Source: Arenibaculum pallidiluteum
GTDB taxonomy: Bacteria > Pseudomonadota > Alphaproteobacteria > Azospirillales > Azospirillaceae
Length of the DNA: 64,000 nt
NCBI RefSeq assembly: GCF_017355985.1
Contig: NZ_JAFIQU010000025.1
Coordinates: 1 to 64,000, forward strand
Direction of reading: 5' to 3'
Below the pieces are notes generated by a model. It had not been told where the DNA came from, searched no databases, and was given only the letters and a program-made list of their open reading frames with translations. Made by a program: the position numbers and the translations under genes. Below are positions 8,753-18,163 of this stretch, one piece after another (the stretch's first letter is position 1; each line of letters opens with the position of its first letter).

Positions 8753-8756
<4 letters not shown>
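8380..8756 (+). pseudogene. Frameshifted remnant of a molybdopterin-binding-type oxidoreductase
   Basis: The last intact piece, from ATG 8571, reads [16 protein letters not shown], then [17 protein letters not shown] and [13 protein letters not shown]. This resembles the C-terminus of exported proteins with an oxidoreductase molybdopterin-binding domain. Upstream pieces of the same family appear in other frames: LGPDILARMPRTPVVTH (about 8405-8455), PWLDGAPPR (about 8453-8480) and [19 protein letters not shown] (about 8514-8570). At least three frameshifts are needed to join them. The N-terminal half, with any signal peptide, is not recognisable. The stop codon overlaps the GTG of the following kinase gene, so the two were once coupled. 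A functional 61-residue product is unlikely. Confidence 0.7.
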
Positions 8757-10210
<1,454 letters not shown>

Positions 10211-10262
10211 GCGCATCTCTGGCGCCCCGCCTCCTACGCCCCGTCTCGGCTGGCTGCCGCCG

Positions 10263-10940
10263 TCAGCGCCGGGCGCCGACCTCGTCGATGTGGTGGAGCA
10301 GTTCGGCCGGGTCCTCGTAGACGCGCAGGGCTCCCGCGCGTTCCAGCTCGTCGCGGCCATAGCCGCCGGACAGCAGGCCGATCCCGAGGGCCCGAGCGCG
10401 GCGCGCGGCCAGCAGGTCCCAGATGCTGTCCCCGACCACCAGCGCGCTCTCGATGGCAATGCCGAGCTTGTCGGCCGCAGCCAGGAACAGGTCGGGGTCG
10501 GGCTTCGCATACTTGACCTCGTCCCGGGTGACCACCGGCGTGCGCGCGGGATCGATGCCGAGCTTATCGAGCCCGGGCCGCGCCGTCTCGATGCGCCCGC
10601 TGGTGGCAACCGCCCAGGGGATCCCGACCTCGCTGAGATGGGCCAGGAGCTCGCGCGCGCCCGGCAGCGCCTTGACCGTGCCGGAGCGCCGGTGGAAGGC
10701 CTCGGCATGGCGCCGGCGCAGGCGATCCAGCAACACCTCGTCCGCATCCAGGCCTGTCTCGCGCAGAAGCATGTTGGTGAACAGCCCGCCGCTCATGCCG
10801 ATTTTGCGGTGGATGCGCCAGACCGAAAGCTCGATCCCTTCGGCGTCCAGCGCCTCCTTCCAGGCGAGCACGTGCTGGTAGACGCTGTCGATCAGCGTGC
10901 CGTCGAGGTCGAACAGGAAGGCCGTGTCGATCCGTGGCAT
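10263..10940 (-). CDS. HAD-superfamily phosphatase (phosphoglycolate phosphatase-like)
   Basis: A 225-residue HAD hydrolase with an alpha-helical C1 cap. Motif I is FLFDLDGTLIDS with nucleophile Asp11 and acid/base Asp13. Motif II is the Ser/Thr of VATSGR, motif III the Lys of VKYAKPDPDLF, and motif IV is VVGDSIWDLLAA. This order is typical of Gph and beta-phosphoglucomutase-like enzymes that hydrolyse small phosphate esters in the cytoplasm. The single-gene unit is convergent with the upstream kinase. Substrate identity needs biochemical evidence; the sequence allows phosphoglycolate or a sugar phosphate. Confidence 0.87.
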   Translation of the reverse strand: MPRIDTAFLFDLDGTLIDSVYQHVLAWKEALDAEGIELSVWRIHRKIGMSGGLFTNMLLRETGLDADEVLLDRLRRRHAEAFHRRSGTVKALPGARELLAHLSEVGIPWAVATSGRIETARPGLDKLGIDPARTPVVTRDEVKYAKPDPDLFLAAADKLGIAIESALVVGDSIWDLLAARRARALGIGLLSGGYGRDELERAGALRVYEDPAELLHHIDEVGARR

Positions 10941-11095
10941 GGGGATGCTCCGAAGGGCTGTGGATGCGTGGCGGCGGGGCTCGGAGCCAGTCTACCCGCG
11001 GTCGCGCCAGCCGCACAGCCGCGATGCGGGCCAGTCGCGCCCGGATCCTGTCCGGGTCCGTCCGGGACCTGCCCGTTGCGCCACCCGGTTGCCGC

Positions 11096-12439
11096 TCAGG
11101 TCTCGGCGCGTGGCTGGTAGTCGGCGGCGGGAAGCCCGAAGGTCCAGGCCACGGCCGCGCGCGGCGAGGTCACGGTCGGCGGGACGCGCAGCCAGTAGTC
11201 GCGGTAGGTGCCGTCGGGCTCCTGGGTGCTGTTGCGCACCTTCACCATCACCAGGGGCTCGCCGTCGAACGCATCGAGGCGCCAGAGCTCGCCGGTCCCG
11301 TCCGCCGCCACCATCCGCCCCCGGCCGTTGCGCATTAGCCTGGCGGGGCCGTAGCGCTCCAGCAGCAGGCGGCGCAGGTCCACGTCCGGCTCCATCTGGA
11401 TGCGGGCGGGCGAGAGCCGGTCCGGCTCCAGGCAGATCCGCGGATCCGCCGGAGTGCGTCCTTCGAAGGCGAAGAGCTCGCTGCCGTCCGCCCAGCGCAG
11501 CGCCGGGCCCTGCGTGTTGTGGAACCGGCCGCGCGCGTCGATGTGCGCCTCGACCGGCGGTGCCAGGATGATGGCGATCTCGTCGAAGGCGAAGAGCGCA
11601 TCCACGTGGAAGGCGAGGTCCCGGCAGGCCCGGGCACGCGACCGCCCCGGGCCGGTCTCACCGTGCCGCTCCAGCATCGCCAGCCGCCCGGGCCAGCCGA
11701 TCAGCCCGACCGGGACGACCCAGCCGGGAAGCAGCCCAGGCAATGTCGCCCGGAAGCCGTGCATGGCACCCAGCAGTCGGCTCGTCGGACCGAAATCCAT
11801 GCGCGCAGCTCCGGGGCCGCGGCCGGTCGTGCGCAGCATCGTCTCGATACGCCGGTTCACCGCGCGGGCGCGCCAATGCCGGAGCCGGCCGCGAACCCGC
11901 CGGTACCAGAGCAGGCCGAGCGCCGACAGGAAGCACAGCAGGCCGATCGCGGCGGCCGGGCGCTCGACATCGACCGAGCCCGGCGCCAGGGACGGGCCCA
12001 CGAGGAAGGCGAAGATGGAGACCAGCGCCAGCCCGCGCCAGAAATGCGCCCTTCCTTCTCCGAAGCCGCCGGGGTGGAGGTCCGGAAGCATGGCGAGGAT
12101 CAGCGCCGAGAGCAGGAAGGCAGCGCCGCCGAGAAGGATCACCGCCGGCGGCGGCATCAGCGTCCAGGACAGCAGGATGGCGGCCGCCGCAGCGGCCGCG
12201 GTCAGCCCCGCGGCCGCCCAGGGCAGCCATGCGTGCAGCCCCGTGCCGGCCAGCAGCTCCTCGGCCTCGCGGACGCCCGACGCCCAGAGGATCCGCTGCG
12301 GGCGCGGCAGCCCCGCAGCCTCGTAGGCGGCGAGGACCGCCTGCTCGGCCGGCTCCCGCTCAGTCTTCCGGCGCCAGGCCAGGCGCGGCTCCCACGAGGC
12401 GACCAGATCCTGCGCGCCGGGTCCGCCCTCGGCGCCCAC
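11096..12439 (-). CDS. DUF6745-type protein with an inserted membrane region
   Basis: A 447-residue protein. The C-terminal half matches my recollection of DUF6745 proteins: HNTQGPALRWADGSELFAFEG, then VKVRNSTQEPDG and YWLRVPPTV with AVAWTFGL. The first 70 residues also resemble the family N-terminus (AYEAAGLPRPQRILWASGV). Between them, at about 72-180, lie four strongly hydrophobic segments, so the protein is probably anchored in the inner membrane. The GTG start is 3 bases after the stop of the small upstream gene, so the two are coupled. The function of the family is unknown to me. Its partner in the operon is described at 12443. Confidence 0.7.
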   Translation of the reverse strand: MGAEGGPGAQDLVASWEPRLAWRRKTEREPAEQAVLAAYEAAGLPRPQRILWASGVREAEELLAGTGLHAWLPWAAAGLTAAAAAAAILLSWTLMPPPAVILLGGAAFLLSALILAMLPDLHPGGFGEGRAHFWRGLALVSIFAFLVGPSLAPGSVDVERPAAAIGLLCFLSALGLLWYRRVRGRLRHWRARAVNRRIETMLRTTGRGPGAARMDFGPTSRLLGAMHGFRATLPGLLPGWVVPVGLIGWPGRLAMLERHGETGPGRSRARACRDLAFHVDALFAFDEIAIILAPPVEAHIDARGRFHNTQGPALRWADGSELFAFEGRTPADPRICLEPDRLSPARIQMEPDVDLRRLLLERYGPARLMRNGRGRMVAADGTGELWRLDAFDGEPLVMVKVRNSTQEPDGTYRDYWLRVPPTVTSPRAAVAWTFGLPAADYQPRAET

Positions 12440-12442
12440 CGA

Positions 12443-12775
12443 TTAGTCCGCGACGAGCGAGGGGCGCGCCTCGGGCCTGTACTCGCGCTGCAGGCGGACC
12501 TCGTAGACGCCCGGCTCGACCTCGATGGGACCATGTTCCTCGTGGACAAGCGCGGTGGTGCCTGGCCCGAAGACCTGGATGAAGCCGCGTCCACTACCGT
12601 CCTCGCGGAAGTACCGGACCCGGTCCGCGCCCATGGTGTGGGAATGCCCCGTCACCTCGCCGAGCGCCAGGACGACCCGCCCGCTCTGGCCTTCCAGCGC
12701 CTGGGCCCGCTCGGGAAGGGACGGGGCGGGAATGAGAAGGACGTCGCCCTGCCTGTACTGCATGCCAGTCGACAT
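12443..12775 (-). CDS. Small DUF6745-partner protein
   Basis: A 110-residue soluble protein, first gene of a two-gene operon with the DUF6745 protein. It begins MSTGMQYRQGDVLLIPAP and contains the conserved-looking GEVTGHSHTM and ALVHEEHGPIEVEPGVYEV, then QREYRPEA. The clustered His residues in these motifs (HSH, HEEH) suggest metal binding on a small beta-rich domain. I recall proteins with this pattern next to DUF6745 genes, mainly in actinobacteria. ATG 12775 is preferred because GAGGT lies 7 bases upstream. Its role is unknown. Confidence 0.7.
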   Translation of the reverse strand: MSTGMQYRQGDVLLIPAPSLPERAQALEGQSGRVVLALGEVTGHSHTMGADRVRYFREDGSGRGFIQVFGPGTTALVHEEHGPIEVEPGVYEVRLQREYRPEARPSLVAD

Positions 12776-12819
12776 ATCCGACCTCGCTTGTGAGCATGTC
12801 CCCAACAGGAAGCGTAGCA

Positions 12820-12838
12820 CCGGCCCCTCCGGGGCCGG
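12820..12838. terminator. GC-rich hairpin downstream of the OPT gene
   Basis: CCGGCCCC (12820-12827) and GGGGCCGG (12831-12838) form an 8-bp stem with a 3-base loop, in the gap between the OPT transporter and the DUF6745 operon. A second weaker inverted repeat with CCCCTGC and GCAGGGG follows within 60 bases toward the OPT gene. There is no T-run, so termination is inferred. Confidence 0.4.
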
Positions 12839-12987
12839 AGCGCAATGCCGCAGGAGCCTTCCCCTGCGGGGTAGCCCTTCGGGCAGGGGGCTTCGCGGTT
12901 GGGGCGGGTCAACGGGCTTGGCGCGATGCCGTGGCCGGCGGCGTCCCCGGCTTCCAGGCCGACGGACTGCCGCCGCACGGTGCGGGG

Positions 12988-15063
12988 TCAGGCCGCCGCT
13001 GCGCCGCGCCGGGTCACATGGGCCAGGATCCCGATGCAGATCGCGATGAACGCCGCCGTGCCGAGCCAGGTCGCCGTGGCGGCGAAGCCGGGGCCGACCA
13101 GGGCCAGCGGCTCCTGGCTGCCCGTGGCGCCGATCACCGCGGCGAGCAGCACGCCGAACAGGCTCTCGCCCACGATCAGGCCGGAGGCGAGCAGCACGCC
13201 GCGCCGGCGCGGGAACTCGGCGAAGGCGTCCCAGTCCCCGGCAGGCGTGCCGGCGTTGGCGGCGTGCCGCCGTGTCCGCCGGTCGGCGATCCAGGACAGG
13301 ACGGCGCCGACGAAGATCGCGCAGGTCACCGAGGCCGGCAGGTAGATGCCGATCCCGACGGCCAGGACCGGCAGGCGCACGGCCGCGTGCCGCCGCCGCA
13401 GCATCTCGTCGATGGCGATCAGCAGGATGCCGACCGCCATGCCGATCAGGATCATCGCCCAGTTCAGCCCGCCGCTGAAGATCCCCGTGGCGATGGCCGC
13501 CATCAGCGTCGCCTGAGGGGCCGCCAGGGCCTCGCCGGGGTCCATGCCCGGGCGGGGCAGGGCGCCGGGGAACCCATAGGCCCCGTAGAGCAGGTCCAGG
13601 ACGGGCGGGATCACCGCCGCCCCCACCAGCACGCCGAAGACCAGGGCGACCTGCTGGCGCCACGGAGTCGCGCCGACCAGCCATCCTGTCTTGAGGTCCT
13701 GCAGGTTGTCGTTGGAGATCGCGGCGATCGCGATCACCGCCGAGGTCACGAAGATCACCAGCGCGATCCCGGCTCCTCCCGCCGCCGTGGCCTGCGCACG
13801 CCCGCCGAGAACGGCCAGGAGCAGCAGCGAGACCAGCATCACCGCCACGATCCCGATCCCCGAGATCGGGCTGTTGGACGAGCCGACCAGGCCGGCCATG
13901 TAGCCGCACGCCGCGGCGATCAGGAAGCCGAAGACGAAGGCGAAGAGGACGGCGCAGGCGACCAGCAGCCAGGCCGGCTCTCCGGTAGGCGTGCCGGGAT
14001 TGCCGGTGGCGCCGACGAAGTCCGCGAAGAGCCAGGCCAGCGGCAGGATCAGGAACAGGCAGGCGGCGGCGACGTAGTGGAATGGCAGGTCTCGCTCGCT
14101 GCGCGGGATCGCCGGCCCGCCGCCGCGCGCCTGGGTCATGGCCGCGAAGGAGGAGCGCACGCCCTCGGCCATCGGGCGCAGCAGCATCCCGAGCGTCCAG
14201 ACCGCGGCGACGGCGATGCAGCCAGCACCGATGAAGCGGACCTCCGTGCTCCAGACCGTGGTTCCGTATTCCGCGATGTCCGTCCCCGCCGGCGCGGGGG
14301 TCAGCGCGGTGATGATGGGCACGGCGAAGCCCCAGGCGATCACCACGCCCAGCAGCATGGCGCTGCCCACCGCGATGCCGACGAGCCAGCCGGCGCCGAC
14401 CAGCGCCAGCGAGAAGCCCGTGCCGATGCTGGTGACGCCGGGGCCGACGCGAACCCACCAGGCGACGGAATCCGCGAGGATGCGGAATCCGCCGGACAGG
14501 AGCCCGAACCCGGCTGCCACGGCGCCGCCCAGCGCGATGTCGCGCAGGCCCGGGGCGCGCCGCCCGTGCAGCGCGACGCCTTCGGCCGCGGCCTGGACGC
14601 GTGCAGGGTCGGGGCTGCCGACGCGCAGGATCTCCGCGGCCGCGACGCCCTCGGGATAGGGCAGGTCGCTCTGCACCACCATTGCGCGGCGCAGCGGGAT
14701 CGTGTACATCACGCCCAGCGTTCCGCCGATGGCGCAGATCCCGGCGGTGTACCAGAAGGGAAAGCCCTGCCAGGCACCCACCATGACGAGGCCCGGCAGG
14801 ATGAAGATCACGGAGGACAGCGTGCCGGCGGCCGAGGCGACCGTCTGCACCATGTTGTTCTCGAGGATGTTGCTGTCCCGCGCCAGCCTCAGGATCGCCA
14901 TGGAGATCACGGCCGCGGGGATCGAGGACGAGAAGGTCAGCCCGACCCGCAGGCCCAGATAGATGTTGGACGCCGTGAAGACCACGGTGATCAGCGCGCC
15001 CAGCACCAGGCCGCGCAGCGTCAGCTCGGGCAGAGTGACGTGGTCGGGCACGCGTTCGGTCAT
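12988..15063 (-). CDS. OPT-family oligopeptide transporter
   Basis: A 691-residue polytopic inner-membrane protein with about 14-16 hydrophobic segments. It has OPT-family sequences: TASNIYLGLRVGLTFSSSIP near the N-terminus, LPYPEGVAAAEILRVG, and LDLLYGAYGFPGALPRPG further on. Bacterial OPT members import small peptides or metal-chelate compounds, probably with protons. No peptidase or siderophore gene is adjacent, so the substrate is open. It is transcribed away from topB, sharing a 168-base divergent promoter region. The length is normal for bacterial OPT proteins. Confidence 0.88.
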   Translation of the reverse strand: MTERVPDHVTLPELTLRGLVLGALITVVFTASNIYLGLRVGLTFSSSIPAAVISMAILRLARDSNILENNMVQTVASAAGTLSSVIFILPGLVMVGAWQGFPFWYTAGICAIGGTLGVMYTIPLRRAMVVQSDLPYPEGVAAAEILRVGSPDPARVQAAAEGVALHGRRAPGLRDIALGGAVAAGFGLLSGGFRILADSVAWWVRVGPGVTSIGTGFSLALVGAGWLVGIAVGSAMLLGVVIAWGFAVPIITALTPAPAGTDIAEYGTTVWSTEVRFIGAGCIAVAAVWTLGMLLRPMAEGVRSSFAAMTQARGGGPAIPRSERDLPFHYVAAACLFLILPLAWLFADFVGATGNPGTPTGEPAWLLVACAVLFAFVFGFLIAAACGYMAGLVGSSNSPISGIGIVAVMLVSLLLLAVLGGRAQATAAGGAGIALVIFVTSAVIAIAAISNDNLQDLKTGWLVGATPWRQQVALVFGVLVGAAVIPPVLDLLYGAYGFPGALPRPGMDPGEALAAPQATLMAAIATGIFSGGLNWAMILIGMAVGILLIAIDEMLRRRHAAVRLPVLAVGIGIYLPASVTCAIFVGAVLSWIADRRTRRHAANAGTPAGDWDAFAEFPRRRGVLLASGLIVGESLFGVLLAAVIGATGSQEPLALVGPGFAATATWLGTAAFIAICIGILAHVTRRGAAAA

Positions 15064-15231
15064 GGGGTTCCTGCAGGGCGACGCTCGGGCGATCCCGGGA
15101 TGACAATCGCCGGCTGTGATGGTTCCGCGCCGTGGATCCGGCAGGCCGGCCTATGTTCTTGATGCGTTCGCATCCGCGCCATATTCTGGGGACCTTGACC
15201 CGGGTTTGCTGGAACGGGCGGAAGCGTGGCC

Positions 15232-17466
15232 ATGGGCACCCTGATCATCACCGAGAAGAGCAGCCAGGCGCGCGACCTGCGCGCGGCGCTGGGCAGCCGG
15301 TTCGGCCGTATCCTACCGGCCGAAGGCCACCTGCTGCGCCTTGCCGAGCCCGAGGAGGTGGACCCTGCCTGGAAGCGCTGGTCGGCGACGCTTCTGAAAC
15401 CGCAGGGCCTCTATCCCACGCGCCCGGATCGCGGCGGCGGTAAGGCCGCCAAGCTGAAGGCCATCGCCGAGGCGCTGAAGGGCTGCGATCAGGTGATTCT
15501 CGCCACCGACTGCGACCGCGAGGGGCAGCTTATCGGCCAGGAGATCCTGGAGCATGTCGGATACAGGGGGCGCGTGCTGCGCGCGCTCTTCACCGCCCAG
15601 GATCCCGAGACCCTGCGCCAGGCCTTCGCCCGCCTGAAGCCCAACGGCGAGATGCGTGCCCTCTACGAGGCCGCGGTGGCACGCCAGCAGGCCGACCAGA
15701 TCTTCAACCTGTCGCTGACCCGCACGGCGACCAAGAGCCTTCTGGCGCCGGGCGCCCGCGGCGTCATCGGCATCGGCCGCGTCAAGACGCCCACGCTGGC
15801 GATCCTGTGCCTGCGCGAGATCGAGATCCGCGATTTCAGGCCCGAGGACTATTTCGAGGTCGCGGCCACGGCCGAGGTGGCCGCCGGGCGCTTCCAGATG
15901 CGGCACGCGCCGCCGCCGAAGTCGCGGATCAAGGAGCGCGCGCGGGCCGAGGCGATCGCCCGCGCGGCCGAGGGTCACCAGGGGCCGCTCGGCGTCGCGG
16001 TCGAGGACCGGCGCCAGGCGCCGCCCCGGCTCTTCGACCTGCCGGCCCTGCAGAAGACCTGCGGCCAGCGCTGGGGCTGGACCGCGGAACGCACCCTGGC
16101 TGTCGCGCAGGAGCTCTACGACGGCGAGGGGAAGAAGCTGATCACCTATCCGCGGGCGGAGGCGCGCCACCTTCCGGAAAGCCAGATCGCCGACGTCCCC
16201 GTGATCGCCGGCGCGCTGGGACGGCTGCGCGGCTTCTCGGGGCTCGACCTGTCGAAGCCCGTGATCCGGCGCGGCAAGTCCGGCCATTTCTGCGACGGCG
16301 CCCTGAAGGGCGTGTCGCACCATGCGGTGGTGCCCAACCGAAACGTGATGGACGACCTGGAGGCCCGGCTCGCGCGGCTCTCCGAGGACGAGAAGCGGCT
16401 CTTCGCCCTGATCTGCCGCTCCTATCTCGCGGCGGTGATGCCGGACTACGAGTACCGTCAGACCACCGCGACCATGACCGTTCCGGTTCCGGGCGGGCCC
16501 GAGGCCGAGTTCCGTGCGACCGGGCGCATCCCCCTGCGCCTGGGCTGGAAGGCCGTCTACACCGCGGCCGAGCAGCAGGCGCCCGCGGAAAAGGAGGCCG
16601 AGGCCGAAGGGGCGCAGGAGCTTCCGGAGTTGCGCGACGGCGAGCCCGCTTGCCTGCGCGATGCCCGCGTCGAGGCCAAGCGCACCCAGGCGCCGCCGCG
16701 CTACAACGAGGGCACCCTGATCGACGCCATGCAGAACGCCTGGCGCTTCGTCGAGGACCCGGCGCTCCGGGACCGGCTGAAGGAGGCCAAGGGCATCGGC
16801 ACGCCCGCCACCCGGGCCGAGATCATCAAGGGTCTGAAGCGCCAGAGCCTCGTCGGGGCCGAGGGCAAGTGGCTGGTCCCCACGCCGGCCGGCATGACCC
16901 TGTTCGAGACGCTGCGCGGGGCCGCGCCGGCGCTCGTCGATCCCGGCACCACGGCACTCTGGGAGATGCGCCTCGACGAGGTGGCCACAGAGCGCGCCGA
17001 CTTCCGCGCCGTGATCGATGCCATCGCGGAGGAGGCCGATCGCCTGATCGACACGCTGAAGGGCCAGACGCCCCCCGGCATCGATCTTGGCGCTCCGCCG
17101 CCGCGAGGGCGTGGCGGGCGCGGACGGCTCGCGCGGGCCGGTGGCGGTCCGGCCAAGGGCGCGCTCCGGAAGCGGATCCGCCGTGCCGCCAGGGCACCGG
17201 CCGATGCGGGAGCGGGGGCGTCCGGGCCGGGCGCGGCCCAGCCTGCGTCGCTCCGGCCGCCGGCGAAGCGTGCGGGGCGCGGAGCGGGAGGAGGCCGCAA
17301 AGCCGCGCCGCCCACCGAGCGCATGCTGGCCTTCGCCCGCAGCCTGGCCCAGCGCAAGGGGGTGCCGCTGCCGGCCGAGGCGGCCGAGGATTTCGAGGCG
17401 TGCCGCCGCTTCCTCGACCAGCATGCCGGAGCCGTCACCGCACGGGATGCACCCGCAGCCCCGTGA
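15232..17466 (+). CDS. topB: DNA topoisomerase III (type IA)
   Basis: A 744-residue type IA topoisomerase. The TOPRIM domain has Glu8 in ITEKSSQA and the acidic triad Asp93, Asp95, Glu97 in TDCDREGQL. The catalytic tyrosine is Tyr306 in LITYPRAEARHLPE. In Escherichia coli-type enzymes the motif is YPRTDSRY, so the Thr-Asp/Ser positions differ here. Later core elements follow, such as GIGTPATRAEIIKGLKRQ. After about 620 comes a low-complexity Gly/Arg/Ala tail likely to bind DNA, then a short conserved end (ERMLAFARSLAQRKGVPLP). ATG 15232 is chosen over GTG 15226 because GGAAG sits 7 bases before it. The role is decatenation in replication or repair; similar forms occur on plasmids and integrative elements. 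Confidence 0.88.
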   Translation: MGTLIITEKSSQARDLRAALGSRFGRILPAEGHLLRLAEPEEVDPAWKRWSATLLKPQGLYPTRPDRGGGKAAKLKAIAEALKGCDQVILATDCDREGQLIGQEILEHVGYRGRVLRALFTAQDPETLRQAFARLKPNGEMRALYEAAVARQQADQIFNLSLTRTATKSLLAPGARGVIGIGRVKTPTLAILCLREIEIRDFRPEDYFEVAATAEVAAGRFQMRHAPPPKSRIKERARAEAIARAAEGHQGPLGVAVEDRRQAPPRLFDLPALQKTCGQRWGWTAERTLAVAQELYDGEGKKLITYPRAEARHLPESQIADVPVIAGALGRLRGFSGLDLSKPVIRRGKSGHFCDGALKGVSHHAVVPNRNVMDDLEARLARLSEDEKRLFALICRSYLAAVMPDYEYRQTTATMTVPVPGGPEAEFRATGRIPLRLGWKAVYTAAEQQAPAEKEAEAEGAQELPELRDGEPACLRDARVEAKRTQAPPRYNEGTLIDAMQNAWRFVEDPALRDRLKEAKGIGTPATRAEIIKGLKRQSLVGAEGKWLVPTPAGMTLFETLRGAAPALVDPGTTALWEMRLDEVATERADFRAVIDAIAEEADRLIDTLKGQTPPGIDLGAPPPRGRGGRGRLARAGGGPAKGALRKRIRRAARAPADAGAGASGPGAAQPASLRPPAKRAGRGAGGGRKAAPPTERMLAFARSLAQRKGVPLPAEAAEDFEACRRFLDQHAGAVTARDAPAAP

Positions 17467-17482
17467 GCTTTCTTTGAGCCTC

Positions 17483-17965
17483 CTAAAAGATCCCGGCTTC
17501 GAGCCCCGCAGCCACCAGCAGGCCCAGCTCCTCGCAACGTTCCGTGAACTCGTCGCGGAATGGACCGCGCAGGACCAGCGGCGCCTGAACGGGGTTCCAG
17601 CGCAGGCCGGTCGCGATGCCTTCGACGGCGCGGCGGGTTCCCGTGCCGTCGTGCCCGGCCCGCACGAACAGCGCATAGGGCAGGCCCTGTGTGCGATCCA
17701 GGCAGGGATAGTAGATGCGGTCGAAGAAGTCCTTCAGCGCCCCGCTCATGTAACCGAGATTCTCGGGCGTTCCGAGGATCACGGCCTGGGCCGCCAGCAC
17801 GTCCTCCGGCACCGCCTCCAGCGGCGGTCGCGCGACGACCTCGATCCCGGCGACCTCGGGCGAGCGCGCGCCGCGCAGGACCGCGTCCCGCAGCAGGGCG
17901 GTGTTCGGCGAAGGGGCGTGGCAGACGACGAGCAGGCGCCTGGCCGCCGGGGGCTCTGGTTGCAT
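17483..17965 (-). CDS. Flavodoxin-like NAD(P)H-dependent FMN reductase
   Basis: A 160-residue flavodoxin-fold protein. The phosphate-binding loop for FMN is CHAPSPNTALL near the N-terminus. A second FMN contact, GTPENLGYMSGALKDFFDR, is the most diagnostic segment of this family. It is expected to be cytoplasmic and to reduce FMN or quinone-like acceptors with NAD(P)H. ATG 17965 (MQPEPPAARRLLVV) is chosen; the open frame extends 31 codons upstream without family similarity. It is convergent with topB, with 16 bases between the stop codons. The physiological substrate is unknown. Confidence 0.82.
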   Translation of the reverse strand: MQPEPPAARRLLVVCHAPSPNTALLRDAVLRGARSPEVAGIEVVARPPLEAVPEDVLAAQAVILGTPENLGYMSGALKDFFDRIYYPCLDRTQGLPYALFVRAGHDGTGTRRAVEGIATGLRWNPVQAPLVLRGPFRDEFTERCEELGLLVAAGLEAGIF

Positions 17966-18163
17966 GGGTCGGATCCGCTTCCGCTGGTCGGCCTTGGCGG
18001 CAGATGGTGTCCCGGCGAGTGCCCGCCGTCGAGCCCATGTGAGCGGCTCATGTGACATCCGCTCGGCCCGGTTCTCGGCGGGGCTGACGGACGGCGTCCG
18101 ACGCCCTATGGTCCCCTCCCTTTGCCGCGATTCCCTCCCGCTGCCCCAAGCGCATCAAGCCCC

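Noticed and set aside
12790..15162. Plus-strand frame opposite the OPT transporter
   Set aside because: Composition is Gly/Asp/His/Arg-rich low complexity; the minus strand reads a typical membrane protein.
15313..17676. Minus-strand frame opposite topB
   Set aside because: No domain pattern; topB motifs are unambiguous on the other strand.
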